Shown here piece after piece: positions 46,480 through 58,299 of a stretch of DNA of 64,000 bases (positions are counted from its first letter, which is position 1; the number at the start of each line of letters is the position of its first letter). The position numbers and the translations under genes were made by a program. A model generated the notes under the pieces. The model saw nothing but the letters and a program-made list of their open reading frames with translations. It ran no database searches and was not told where the DNA came from. The stretch is from Paratrimastix pyriformis (lineage: Eukaryota > Preaxostyla > Paratrimastigidae): contig JAPMOS010000008.1 of NCBI GenBank assembly GCA_027972325.1, positions 868,001-932,000 of the forward strand, read 5' to 3'.

Positions 46480-48561
46480 ATGCCTCCCTCGCCTGATGGT
46501 GCCGTCCCGACCCAAGCCAAAAAGCGTGTCGTGATCGTCGGTGCAGGTATCGCTGGTCTTGCCACTGGCATTTACAGTGCCATGAATGGCTATGATTCAG
46601 TCATTCTCGAGCAATCTCATTGTCTGGTCGCCTTCTTGGCCATTCGTCAATCCACACACGGAATATTTAGCCTTGGGAGGCATTTGCCAGGGATGGAGGC
46701 GGAAGGGCTACATGTGTGACGGCTGCTGTCACTGGTTGGTGGGTTCAAATGCAAAGCCCTCTGTTTTGGGCCGCTTTTTGCGCGACGTTGGCCTCGGGTC
46801 GCTTCATTACATCGACCCCGACGAATACGTCCGCTACGAAGTTCCCGGGAAGCCCCCTGTCATTTTCTACTCGAACCTGGACCGTCTTTCGGCCCATCTG
46901 AAACATGTTGCCTCATTGACTGCCACCGACCCTGACCATGATTACAAAGTCATCGACACCATGATTGGCATCTGCCGGCGCTTTGTTGGCGCTGATATTC
47001 CGGTCTACGAACCTACCAGCGCGGGCGAGGGAATTCGGTTCATGCGTGGCTTTGGCCCACTGAATATCTACCTCTTCATGAAATGGAGCAAAGTCACCAT
47101 GGATGATTTCGCCAGCCGCTTCACCTCCCCTGTGATTACTGCTGCTTTTCGGTCCGATTTTTGCTTTCCATTTATTTATCGTTCTCACTTTGGCAACAAT
47201 CTAGCTACCTCTGGCCTCCAGTCTTCCCTGTGGCTCACTTCCTCATGACGCTTGCGATGATGCACCGGGGGTCTTGCGGGTTCCCCGTCGGTGGCGCCCA
47301 GGTCAGAACGACTTATTTCCATTTTGATCTGATTTCTGGTTTAGGCCATCACCAACTGTCTTGTTGCCCGCTTCCGGGCCCTCAGCGGTCGGATTGAACT
47401 GGGTTCGACCGTTTCCGATATCCAAATTGAAGGCTCCAAGGTCACCGGCGTCTCCACCAAGGACGGTCGCGTCTTTCAAGCTGATCATGTTGTCTGGGGT
47501 GGCGATGGCCGCAAGTTGCTCTTCGACCTTCTCAAGCAGCGTTATATGAACAGCGCTCTTCGCCAACTCTATAACTGTCTGCCCGTTTTCTCCGATTTTC
47601 CTCATCGACCGTCTTTGCTCCCCAGCCGCTCTGACCTTTAAGGGAGTTTGCTGCGTCACGATTGGCCTCAAGAACTGCACGCTCTCAACTGCCTCTCCTC
47701 CCACCCCTCCTTACTTCGACACCCCGCATGCCCGCAGTGCCGTCGGCGATTATATTGCCCTCGACCCTGCACCCGTCTTTGCCGGCGAGACGATTAAACA
47801 GCTGCAGGTGCACGAGCGCGGCGAAGAGAGTGGCCTCATCCTGCCCGAATCCGGCCAATTCCCCGCCTTCTCGGTCGCCGGCCCGGGGGTTCCCCACAAG
47901 GCCACGATCACGGTGATGTACGAGTCGGCCATGTCGGCGTGGCTCGGCCTGACCGGTGATCTGCAGCTGGCCGGCGAGGGCGGACCCGCCTCTGAGGAGC
48001 ATGCTTATGCGCGAAGCCCCGCCTATCAAGCGGAGAAGGCTCGCCTGGGCCGGTTCTGCCTCGAGTTTTGCGAGAGGCGGTCTGCTGGCATGCTGCGCAT
48101 CTTTTTCATCCTGTGTTTGCGTCTCTTTCAGCTTTGGCCGCGAGGCCATGGGCGAGGTGGAGATGCTCGATGTGGCCACTCCCCTGACGTACCACCGCTA
48201 CACCCGCAACTACAATGCCTCTTCGCAGGGCTGGGTGCCCACCCCACAGAACTGGTCGCAGAATGTCGATCGCCGCGTCCCCGGCCTTCCCAACCTCTAT
48301 ATGGCCGGCCAGTGGGTCATGATTGCCGGTGGCATCCCCCCCGCCATCATGTGCGCCAACAGCGTCGTCAAGATGATCTGCCGCACGGACAAGAAGCAAT
48401 TCGTCGCCAAGCAAGGCGACACCAGCGGCCTGCTGCTCTCTTGCTGCACCGCCGCCGCCCGCGCCGACGTCCCCAGCGTCTTCCCCGCCGAGGCGTCCTC
48501 CCCGGCCATCCCCGTCCCGATCGTTTCGCCACCTGTGCCCACGCCCGTGCCCGCCCTGTAG
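46480..48561 (+). CDS. FAD-dependent oxidoreductase, carotenoid isomerase (CrtISO)/retinol saturase-like
   Basis: Starts MPPSPDGAVPTQAKK and enters a Rossmann fold, VVIVGAGIAGLATGIYSAM, ending ..VILEQSHS across a 49-nt intron (46622-46670). It continues LGGICQGWRRKGYMCDGCCH, FLMTLAMMHRGSCGFPVGG, DHVVWGGDGRKLLFDLL, YESAMSAWLGLTGD, TPLTYHRYTRNYNASSQGW and VPGLPNLYMAGQWVMIAGGI, which is the C-terminal FAD-binding motif of CrtISO, phytoene desaturase and retinol saturase relatives. The substrate cannot be told from sequence; many non-photosynthetic protists and bacteria carry such genes. The 5' part is low-GC with short introns, the 3' part GC-richer. The tail after KQFVAKQGDT is Pro/Ala/Ser-rich and possibly lineage-specific. 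It is convergent with TFIIA. Confidence 0.85.
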
Positions 48562-49239
48562 GTACGGCCATCCCCAATATCAATCTCTCGACTCCTCATC
48601 GTCGCCGGCGCCCTATGCATTGCCTGGGCGATGAGCCCTTTCCTCTCCCCCGATTCGCATTATTTTTGGTTCGATTCCGGGGGTATCCCATGTGTACTAA
48701 TCTCCCCCCTCTTCTTCCACCGTGCCTGCATGCTTTCTTGTTCGAGTTGGATCTCCTTTTCCCCTTCCCCCCCTACCGACCCCAGCCTCCCCGCGGGGAA
48801 GACCCTCGTGGGGCTCCAGAAAGTCGAGAAGCGACGCCCGAGAGAAGTACTGCTCTCTCTCTCTCTCTCTGTCTTTTTTTTTGTCTCGTGCACGGACGGC
48901 CCGTCCCGGCACGCGCCCCGTCCCGCCATCTCCCGTGTTCCCGGGCATCGCTTTCCCTTCCCCTTTCCTTACATCCGCTTCCTTCTCTTTCCTCTGCTCT
49001 TCCTCTCCGACTTTCCTTGCAGGGGCCATCTTCGTCTGTGTGTCACTCGCCTCTCTCCCTCCACCCCGGGACGAGGGCTTTGGGGTGATCCCTGTGTCGA
49101 CGGCCATGCGCGGTGGGCCATTTCTTTTGTGGCCTTTGGGCAGTGCCGAACTTTCTCCACCTTTTGGGATCAAGAAAGACCCGTTTTTCTTGAGTCTCTT
49201 CCCAGGGGAGGGGGGGGAGAGAGTACCCTCTGAGGGCGG
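48562..49239. other. Convergent intergenic region
   Basis: About 680 bp between the FAD oxidoreductase stop and the TFIIA stop. Pyrimidine-rich, with a short (CT)n at about 48853-48870. No gene or RNA recognised. Confidence 0.55.
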
Positions 49240-51955
49240 CTACCATTCCCACTCGCCGGTGGCCTTCTTGAAGACGAAGTCCCGGTACGTGTCGGGGCCA
49301 ACCTTCAGGTGCATCATACCGTCTTTCAGCTGGGCCTTCCACCGCGTCTTCTGCCGGGAAACCTGCCCGTGCGGAGAGAATGACATGGGAGAGAATGACA
49401 TGTGAGCGGAGAGAATGACATGTGAGCGGAGAGAATGACATGTGAGCGGAGAGAATGACATGCGAGCGGAGAGAATGACATGCGAGCGGAGAATGACGAG
49501 GCCCGGCGGTTCTTTGGGCGGTACTCTTTGGGTGTCGGGTGGTGGTGGTGGTGGTGGTGGTGGTGGTGGTGGTGGTGGTGGTGGTGGTGGTGGTGGTGGT
49601 GGTGGTGGTGGTGGTGGTGGTGGTGGTGGTGGTGGTGGTGGTGGTGTGTGTGTGTGTGTGTGTGTGTGTGAGCTGGACGGTGGAGTTGGTCCCCTTCGAG
49701 GTGGGCTCCATCGGGTTCCTGACACGTTCCTATCATGCCATGACCCGGCTGCTGGGCATTGGCTCCAAAACCCTCTCCACCTCGATCTCTGACACTGTCC
49801 TGCGCTGCAGTTACTGGATCTTCCTGTCCCGGGGCGACCAAGTGTGGACCCCATGGGCGATCCATCTGTAACTCAGCTGCCTGTCCTGACCCGTGTCCCT
49901 TGTCCCCTGTCCTGTCCCGCCACGTCCCCTTGCTCGTCCCGTCCCTTGGCTTTGCTCGTCCCGTCCTGTGGTGGTGTGTGGCCGGGGGGGATCCCCCGGA
50001 GGTGGTGGCACTGCCCCTAGCGCTCCGATCAGTAGGCTCATTCTGGGTGCCACTACACTTTCCGGATCCACTCCCCGTCTCGTGGGGATGGACCGTTTTC
50101 TTCCTTCTTCCTGTCCCTACTTCTGCTCCCCCCCACACTCTCCACACCCCGGCCCCGTCCCGTCCCGTCCCGTCCCGTCCCGTCCCGTCCCGTCCCGTCC
50201 GTCCCGTTCTTCACCGTACCCCTCTGTGCTACGTGCGGCCTGTCCTGGTCGTGCTGCCCCTACGTCCCGTCCCTGGTGCGCCGTCCCGTCTCGACCCGTC
50301 CCGTTCGTTGCCGTCCCGTCCCGTCCGTCGTCGATGCTCGCCATCGACATTCTACTTGCGCACCCAATCGAAAAGGTCTGTGTCATATGCTCCGATTGCC
50401 CCTTGTCTTGCCTGTGTCGGGGACCCCCTTTGGCGCGACACATGCTGCTGCCGTGCGATGTGGTGAGAGCGTGAGCTGTCCATCCACACCATGTGACGGA
50501 TCCCTTGTGGGTCCTGATTTCCGGTCTCGGATGTTGACGTGCTCTTCCGCCTGAGCGCTTTGCCGTTGACTGACCCTTGTTCGCTGCCGCCTGCTTGCGT
50601 ATGTTGGCTTGGTGGACACTGCTTGACTATGGCGCTTCCCTCGTGGACTGTGCCTACATTTCTTGCGGTGTCTCTCTTCCCTCTTTTCGGGGGATGGCGA
50701 CGGAGACCTTGTCGAACTGGCACAGGACGTAGCTGTCCCAACTCTCGGCCACCTGATCGTCGTCGTCGTCCTCGACCTCCTCCAGCGACTCGCCCTCGGG
50801 TACCGCACCTGCCCGCGCCGGTCGGCCATGCGGAGACTGAAGGCCAGGCAGCGGCAACGAAGGCCAGGCAGGGGCAACGAAGGCCAGGCAGGGGCAAGGA
50901 AGGCCAGGCAGGTATGGGCGAGGAGATGGGACAGACCGGGGGCGGCAAGGGCCTGCAGGTCGGGGACGGGCTGGCCCATGCCCATGGCGCCCATGGGGAC
51001 CCCCATCCCCATGGCCGGCATTCCCCCCATGGCCGGCATCCCCAGGGGCATCCCCATGCCGCCCATGCCCATGCCCACTCCCATGCCCATGCCCATGCCC
51101 GGGGGCATGCCCATGCCCGCTGGCTGGCCGGGCCCGGGGGCGGTGCCCATGGGGAGGCCCATACCCATGCCCATTCCCGGCATCTGGCCCATGAGGCCCG
51201 CCCCCATGCCCTGCGGGAGGCCCCCACCGGGCATGCCCGAGGGCCCCATGGGCATCGACAGGAGCATCCCGCCGGGCTGCTGCATGCCGGGCTGCTGCAT
51301 GGGCGCCGCCCCGAGGTCGCCCACCGGGCCGGGCGGCATGCCCCACCCCTGCGGGCCGCCGTACGGGGTGTGCGGAGCCACCTCGCCCCCGGGGCCCTCG
51401 GGTCCGGCCGCGTAGAAGCCGCCGCCTGCGGGGCCGCCCATGGACGGCTGGCCGAAGAAGCCGCCCCCCATGGGCCCCAGGCCTCCGTGCGGGTCGGCAG
51501 AACCCTCGTAGCCCTGCCGCGAGGAGGAAGAAGAGAGATGATGATGGACCGGCGGGGCGGACCGGCGGGGCGAGGGACCAAGGAGCATCACAGTCGTCGG
51601 CGCTCCACCCTCAACACAACAACCCAGCCGCCCCCGGCCCCGGGAGTCGGACCGATGGGGCGGCCCCGAAGTCCTCTTCGAAGCCGGCGCCGTGGGGGTG
51701 GCCAACGGAGCTCATCATGGGCGGGTACAGGACCTGCTCGCCCCCGTCGTACAGGGACTGCACCCACCACCACCGGGACGTGAGCTGCGCCCCACCCTCG
51801 GGCAGCAACGGGGAGGGGGGAGGGGACGCGGGCATGCCGGCAAACCTGTTGTGTCTGGTCGTACTGTGATGGCCCCTGTTGGAATTGTTGCTGTTGTAGT
51901 TGCTGCGGCGGCGGGGGCTGCTGCTGTTGTTGTTGCTGCTGCTGCGGCGGGGGCT

Positions 51956-51987
<32 letters not shown>

Positions 51988-52885
51988 TGCTGCGTCTGCC
52001 CTTGCTGGGAGGGCTGTTGGGTCTGTGGGTATCCGTCCCCGGCCCCGTCAGTCTGGGGGATGGTGCCAGGGGCTTTCTTGGTGCCCTTCCGGGCCACCGG
52101 CTTGGAGGCGCCGGCCGTCCGGCCCTTGGCCCCCTGGGCAGGAGAAGGGGCGGCCCCCGGGGATGGGGCTCCGCCACCGGACATCCCCACGCCCGCTGCT
52201 GGGGCACCCGTTCGGGCGTGCTTGATGCCCGCCACCCGGACTGGCTGCGGCATCGGCCCCTCCGGGCCGGCCGCCAGGGGCATGGACATGGACATGGACA
52301 TGGGCGGCATGGGCGCCGAGACGGGCATGGGCATGGGCGCTGCGACGACAGAGACAAAGGAAAGAAGAAAGAAAATCAGCGCCGGAGGCGAGGAGAAAAT
52401 AGCGCCGGAGGCGAGGAGAAAAATGAGCGCCGGAGGCGAGGAGAAGTGCCGATGGAAGGCACGAGGCTCGAGGCTCGAGCCACGGGGGCACAGCCACGCA
52501 AACGAACCGGCGTTGGTGGCGAGCAACCCGCTGAAATTGGCAAGCAGATCATTGGCCTCGCCTGTCTGCTCGTCCAAGGAATGAAAGTGAAAGACATAAG
52601 TGCCAGCCGACCAGCGCCGGAGCCGGAGCTCCAAAACCCATCGCAAAATTTGGAAATAATGCATCGCTCTGGTTGTATACGTTTGCTTGCTCGAGTTTGG
52701 TTAGCCACACCTGCGAAAAAGGAATAACGATCCAACGACGGCCAAGTGCAGACCCTCTTCAATTCGGCCAGGATGGCTGCGGTGTTTTCATTTGGGGGCT
52801 CTTCGACCTCGATTGACTCGATTGTCTTCTCGACAACTTTCTCGTAAAACTCTTTGACAGAAAACTCCCTCTGGACGGTGGTCAT
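49240..52885 (-). CDS. GTF2A1: TFIIA large subunit (alpha/beta; TOA1/GTF2A1), last intron invaded by a LINE
   Basis: Starts MTTVQREFSVKEFYEKVVEK at 52885 (helical N-domain). A 43-nt intron (52753-52711) joins ..LAELKR to VWLTKLEQAN, matching TFIIA's LK..W..KL. After an intron to about 52341, the middle is Met/Pro/Gly-rich and Gln-rich (about 51990-51850), then acidic (SLEEVEDDDDDQVAE). The beta-barrel begins SWDSYVLCQFDK at 50708 and resumes after a 1345-nt intron (50707-49363) with VSRQKTRWKAQLKDGMMHL, DFVFKKATGEWEW, stop 49240. This matches human CQYDK..NKWKFHLKDGIMNL. TFIIA stabilises TBP on promoter DNA. The large intron holds LINE copy C in antisense. It is divergent from the DIL gene. 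Confidence 0.93.
49376..49495. repeat. About 20-bp tandem repeat in TFIIA last intron
   Basis: About five copies of GAGAATGACATGTGAGCGGA with small variants, next to the 3' splice site of the LINE-bearing intron. Confidence 0.92.
49540..49670. repeat. (GGT)n followed by (GT)n
   Basis: About 35 GGT units (49540-49646) then about 12 GT units (to 49670), directly at the 5' junction of LINE copy C. Confidence 0.96.
49671..50688 (+). mobile_element. LINE 3' end, copy C: last ORF codons plus complete 3' UTR
   Basis: Begins right after (GT)n with an open stretch ..WTVELVPFEVGSIGF, YHAMTRLLGIGSKTLS, CSYWIFLSRGDQVW, AIHL, stop 49869-49871. This is the usual C-terminal end of LINE ORF2 proteins (the G..V.P.EVG..GF motif). 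About 817 bp of 3' UTR follow, including (CCCGT)n repeats, ending CCTCTTTTC at 50688, where the host intron resumes 19 bp from the donor site. There is no (TG)n at this 3' end, unlike B and B'. Antisense to TFIIA. Confidence 0.88.
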
Positions 52886-53033
52886 CAAGTCTTGAAATGA
52901 GCCTCAAGAGCCCTTTGGTCGGAGACGCTCGGCTCGTCGGGTTTGTGCTTTTCTGTTTTTCTTTCCTTCTGACGGCGGGCATAACGGGTTGTTGCCTTTC
53001 CCGTCCCTCATAGATTCGATAATTACCCCGGAA
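52886..53033. promoter_or_regulatory. Putative bidirectional promoter between TFIIA and DIL-domain genes
   Basis: 148 bp between the divergent ATGs (shorter if the DIL gene starts at 52989). A T-rich stretch lies at 52945-52970. A ..CCCTCATAG just before 53013 could instead be a splice acceptor, meaning an earlier first exon. Confidence 0.4.
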
Positions 53034-56000
53034 ATGGGTGACCGGGTTGCCGAGCTCGAAACCGAAAATGCCGAACTCGCCGATAAGCTGCAAGACCTGT
53101 TCGGCAGGATTGGCTTTTACGGAGTTGCTCTCGATATCAGCGTCGCTGAAAGGATTCTCGCAGAAGAAGAACGACTGACTTATGAGCACAACAGCCTTGT
53201 CCTCGCCGCCCGGGTGGGTTCGCTCGAAGAGCAGATCACGGCCCTGCAAAACGTCCGCGGTTTCCAAGGGAATTTGGACTGCGTTTAGCCTCTATTTTAT
53301 TTTCGCAGACGGCCAGGGCGGACCAGGCAGCCCGGGAGCACCAGACCGCCGACCGGGCCATGGAGGCCGCCGCCCTGCGCGAGGCCGCCGAGACGCTGCG
53401 GGCCGAGAACGGCGCCCTGAAGAGCGACCTGGAGGCTGCTCGGCGGGAGGGGGTGCGGCTGAGGGCCGAGGCGGCTGCCCTCCGGTCGGCAGACGCGGCC
53501 GCACAGGCGGGCTGGTCGCAGGTGGAGGAGCACCTCCGCGAGCGGGTCCGGCTGGAGCTCGACAGGGACGAGGCCCGCTCCCGGTCTGCAGGGTGCAGGG
53601 GGTCCCTGGCAGGGGCCACGGGGCCCTGAGGGATCCAGGAATCTTCGTTGGTGGGGGGCTGGGGGGGCTTGGCGGCCCTTGATTGGCGGCCCTTGATTGG
53701 CGGCTGTCGATTGGCGGCCCTTGATGACGCATCATCGGCTGGGCTGCAGGGTGGCCGAGCTGGAGCGGCAGCTGGAGGGCCTCCAAAAGGATCTGGCCGC
53801 CCAGCGGGGCCAGTGCGAGGCTCTGCGGGCCGAGGGGGCCATTGTCCAGGAGCGCCTGGCCACGGCCGAGTCACTGGCCCGCGAGCTGGGCGCCCGCGAC
53901 GAGCCCGGCCCCCAGGACGCCGCCCGTGCCGTGGCCCAGGCCGCCCAGGCCGAGGCCCGGTCCATCTTGGGGCAGGAGCTCCTGGCGGCCTCGACGTGCC
54001 AGCTGGGGCTGCTCATCAACGAGCTTGCCGGCCCGCAGCGACTCCTGGCGGCCGCCGTTCCGCAGCCCTGCAACTCGGCACTGCTGCCCCCCGCCGGCCG
54101 CGAGGCGCCCCGGAGCCCGGCCCTCATGATGCGTGCCCCCTCTTCCGCAAGCCACCCCTCGGGCACAGGGGCCGTTCTGTCGACGGGACTCCACGCCCGG
54201 CATATGCGCTCCCTCGTCGCCGACCAGATTGAGGTGCGGCAGCTTCGCCCCCCATCTGTATCCGTATCTGTGGCCACCCATCCCGTCTCCTCACCCAGCA
54301 CCAGCCCATCCCTTCATCACATCCGATCCTCTCGTCCTGTCTCGTCACGTCTCCGACATGCAGTGGGCGCGCCAGCTGGGGCTGTACCTCTGCAGCCAGA
54401 GCGCCGCCACCCCGTCGGGCCAGCCGCTTCCAAGCGGCCTCCTCGCGGCCGGTGGGCGGGTCCGCCGCTGCCACGCCCATGCCTCCCAGCACCCGCCCTC
54501 CCTGTCCGCACGGGCTCACTGCCCCCCTACCCGGACCCGGACCCAGACGGACGCGCGGACGGAGTTGGAGCGGATCCTCATCCGCGAGGTGGTCTTCCTG
54601 TCCAACCCCTGCCTCCCACTGGCCGCCCCGGTCCTGCCGCTCAGGTCCGCCCCGCCCCGACCCTGGGGCGCTCGTCGCTACGTGAGCGGGATGGCTGGAG
54701 GACATTTGCTGGACGGGCTGGCAGTTGACCGGGACATCCCCCTCCGCTCTCCTCCCCTCCTCTCCTCCCTGCTCTCCCCTCCTCTCCCTTCCCCTTCCCC
54801 TTCCCATCTCTTCCCTTCCTTCCCATCTCTTCCCTTCCCCTTCCCCTTCCCATCACATACCTTCCTTCCCAGCTCTTCCCTTCCCCTTCCCCTTCCCATC
54901 ACATACCTTCCTTGGTTGGGCGCTGTGGGGGGCTGCGTGGCCGCTGGGACGGGGCGGCCGGGCAGCGGGCTGGTGCTGGGCCGGTGCATCATCCAGTGGG
55001 GCCTCATCGGCCGGACCGAGGCCACCCTGGGGGCCCTGCTCCGCCAGCGCAACCAGCAGCGGGCCGTGGCGGCGGGGGGCGGGGGGCGGTCGGGGTCGCT
55101 CTCGGTGCGGGCCCTCTCGGCCTTCGACTCGCTCAAGGCCCTCACTGCCCAGGGCCCCGGCGCGGCCCGGTTCGCCAAATCGGCGGCGCCCGGCGGGGCG
55201 GCGGCATCGGGGACCCCCGGCGGGGCATCGGGGCCTGGGGGCGAGGAGGCCCCCCCGACGACCTTCTTCCTGCGGGACCTCATCGACGCCCTCTGCGCCA
55301 CCCTCATGGGCACGGGCCGCGGCCACATCGACACCCAGGCGGGCTGGCTCTGCGACCTGCTCGCCATGACGGCCTACCTGCAGTGGGCCCACCACCCCGC
55401 CCTCCCGCCTTCCCGCGGTCTGATGGCTGCATGCTCCCGCCCGTCCCTTCCCTGTCCCTCCTGCTCCGTCCTCTCACCTCCCTCTTCCCTCCTCCCTCCT
55501 CACATTGCTCGGCGCCCGCCTTGGCGTCGTGATCACCTCCTCACCTCGGGTCGGCGCGTCGTCTGATGGTCACCTCGGGTCGGCGCGTCATTCCGCTCCC
55601 CAGGTGGGCCTCATGGCGGGTCGGCAGAGCAGGCCGTGGAAGGTCGGCCCCCACCTCCCGCTTGCCCCCTGGCGGTCCCGGCCCTCCCGCCTCTGATGGC
55701 TCACGCATCCGCGCCCGCCCACGGCCGGCAGTGTCCCTGCTCAATGTGCCGGCCGCCCTGACCGCCTCGGTGGAGACCTCGGCCCGCCCGCCCGCCGACC
55801 CCATTGAAGGCCTCTACGCCATCCGGTCGGCTCCCGCCCCCCCCCCCGCCCCGCCCCCCCGCCCCCCGGTTGCCGTGAGGCCGGCATGCGTATGCGTGAC
55901 CGGACGGCTTGTGGCCGGACGAGCCGCGTGGCCTGCAGGCTGACGGAGGTCGGTGGGGCTGGCTGTGGGTGGCCAGGCGGGTGGGCACCCTGGCGGCCCT

Positions 56001-58179
56001 CATCCCGGCCGGCTCGGGCTCGGGCGGGGCGGGCGGCCTGCCGGACGTCTTCCGGTGGCTGATGGAGTGGCTCTCCTTCCTGCTGGGCCAGACCGTCTTC
56101 AACATCGCCTCCGCCCTGTGGAAGGTCCGAGCCCCTCCCCCTCGGATCCCCGTCCGCCCGCTCGGCAGCCTCCCGCTTTGGCCGCGTCGTTTCCTCTTCC
56201 TTTGCCCACTCGACCCCGTCATGCCTCGGCCCTGCCCTGGCCTGCCCTGGCCTGCCCTGGCCTGGCCTGCCCTGGCCTGGCCTGCCCTGACCTGGCCTGC
56301 CCTGGCCTGGCTTTCTGGGTGCAGTACGTGTCGCCCTTCGTGACGAGCGCCCTGATTGCCACGGACGACCTCGTCGGGCTGCCCGTTCGTTCACCCCCCG
56401 ACCGGAAGGCCGCCAAAGGCGGGGCCGGGGCCGGGGCCGGGGCCGGGGCCGGGGCCGGGGGAGCATTCAGCGCGGCCGCCCACAGTGGCAGCGGCCAGGC
56501 GGGGGCCGGGGCCCAACAGCCCGGGCAGCAGCACTGCCAGGAGCACTTCCGCCGGACCCTGGCCGAGGCCGTGCACACGCTGCGGGCCATGCGGCTCGAG
56601 GAGCGCCTCATCCAGATCGTCTTCGCACAGGTGCGCCCCCCGCCCGCCCCCTCCGCCCCCCTCCGCCCCCTCCGCCCCCATGCCCCCATGCCCCCATGCC
56701 CCCATGCCCCATGCCCCCATGCCCCCATGCCCCATGCCCATGCCCCATGCCCGGATGCCCCCATGCCCGGATGCCCCCATGCCCGGATGCCCCCATGCCC
56801 CCATGCCCCCATGCCCGGATGCCCCATGACCAAGCGGCCCGGGGCGGCTCATCTCACCGGGTCCGGGGGGGCCGTCCATGGCGGGGCAGCTGCTGTCCTT
56901 CATCAGCACCAAGCTCTTCAACGAGGTCGTGGCCAGCGGGGGCCCTCTGTGCACCGAGGCGACGGGCCTGCAGCTGAAGCTGTTCGTGAGCAGCCTCGAG
57001 GAGTGGGTCGCCCGGGGCATCCCGGCCCCCGCCCAGCGCTCCCCCGGGGGATCCATCCAGCCCAACCCCCTCCATGCGCCCCCCCTGGCCGCCATGACCC
57101 CCCAGGCAAGGTCGGCCGCCCCGGCCCCCCGCTGCCCCGCTGCCGCCTTTCTGACAGCTGCTCCCCGCGAGCTTCCGTCCATCCGTCCGCCCTGACGTTT
57201 GGGTGATGGTCGGTGGGATGTGTGTGGGGTCGCGGTTGTTGGGCCGCGTGGCGGCATTGGCGGGCGGCCTCGGCGTTGGGGCGGGGCGGGGCGGGGCGGG
57301 GGCGCAGGGAGCAGCTGAGCCTGCTGCGGCAGCTGTCGGACGTGCTGGTCATGGGCAAGGCCAGCCTGGGCGAGCCCGCCTACCGGGCCACCGTCTGCCC
57401 GCTCATTCCCTGCTCGGCTCTGCGCCGCATCGTGGACCAGTTCCGCCCCCGCAGCCCCGCGCACGAGTCCCTCATGGCCGAGGTCTGCCCTTCGGCATCG
57501 CCTCCGCCAGCGACACAGCGGCACACAGCGGCGGCACACAGCGGCGGCACACAGCGGCACCCATCGGTTCTCCGCTTGGACGGCGCCCCCCTGTGCAGCT
57601 GCGGGCGGACGGGGACGTGCAAGGCCAGCTGACGGCCGGCTGGGGCTGGGCCAGGACGGGCTGCGGGCGTACGGGGCGGTGGCCATGCGGGAGCGGCTCC
57701 GCCTGAACACCGCCCCCTGGCGCCAGCTCCACCAGGCCCTCGCCCTGGCCGCCCCCGAGGCCCCCGAGGCCCCCGCTGTCCCCGCCGCTGCTCCCGGGCA
57801 GGCGGAAAGCGGGGCACCCGAGGGGACCGTGGCGGTGGGGGTGGCGCTGCCTCTGGACCCCGTGGCGGCCCTGCCGGCCATCTTCGGCGACGCCCGGTTC
57901 GCCTTCCTCCGCAAGTGGGCGCCCTCCCCTCCCTCCCCTCCCTCCCTCCCTCCCTCCCCTCCCTCCCTCCCCCTCCCTCCCTCCCTCCCTCCCTCCCTCC
58001 CCTCCCTCCCTCCCTCCCTCCCTCCCCTCCCCTCCCTCCCTCCCTCCCTCCCCTCCCCTCCCTCCCTCCTCCCTCCCTCCCTCCCTCCCTCCCTCCCCTC
58101 CCTCCCTCCCCTCCCTCCCTCCCCTCCCTCCCCTCCCTCCCCTCCCTCCCCTCCCTCCCTCCCCTCCCCATCCGAATGA
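53034..58179 (+). CDS. Coiled-coil protein with C-terminal DIL (dilute/myosin V globular-tail) domain
   Basis: Exons include 53034-53252, 53309-53583 and one starting 53750. They encode a long coiled coil: MGDRVAELETENAELADKLQ, VGSLEEQITALQN, LREAAETLRAENGALKSDLE, VAELERQLEGLQKDLAAQRG. Later exons give globular-tail-like helices: GRCIIQWGLIGRTEATLGAL, FFLRDLIDALCATLMGTGRG, FRWLMEWLSFLLGQTVFNIA, HFRRTLAEAVHTLRAM. The DIL core follows: AGQLLSFISTKLFNEVV, GLQLKLFVSSLEEWV, REQLSLLRQLSDVLVM, LRRIVDQFRPRS. A last region reads VALPLDPVAALPAIFGDARF. DIL domains bind cargo or adaptors in class V myosins. No motor, IQ or lever arm is visible upstream, and TFIIA lies directly before it. The 3' end is uncertain, since the (CCCTCC)n tract at 57913-58167 may be an intron or UTR. 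Confidence 0.78.
56690..56830 (+). repeat. (CCCATGC)-type intronic repeat
   Basis: Imperfect 7-8 bp units (CCCCCATG, CCCGGATG) in an intron just before the DIL core exon. Confidence 0.88.
57913..58167 (+). repeat. (CCCTCC)n pyrimidine tract
   Basis: About 250 bp of nearly pure CCCT/CCCTCC after the last recognisable DIL-gene codons. Confidence 0.95.
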
Positions 58180-58299
58180 CACCGATGGGATCTCTGTGGG
58201 CGCCGGTGCTTTTTGCCGATGCTGAGTTGGGACCGAGGCTGACGGGATGGAGGAGCACGCGAGCGGGAAGGGGTGGATGTGGGTGTGGGTGTGGGTGTG

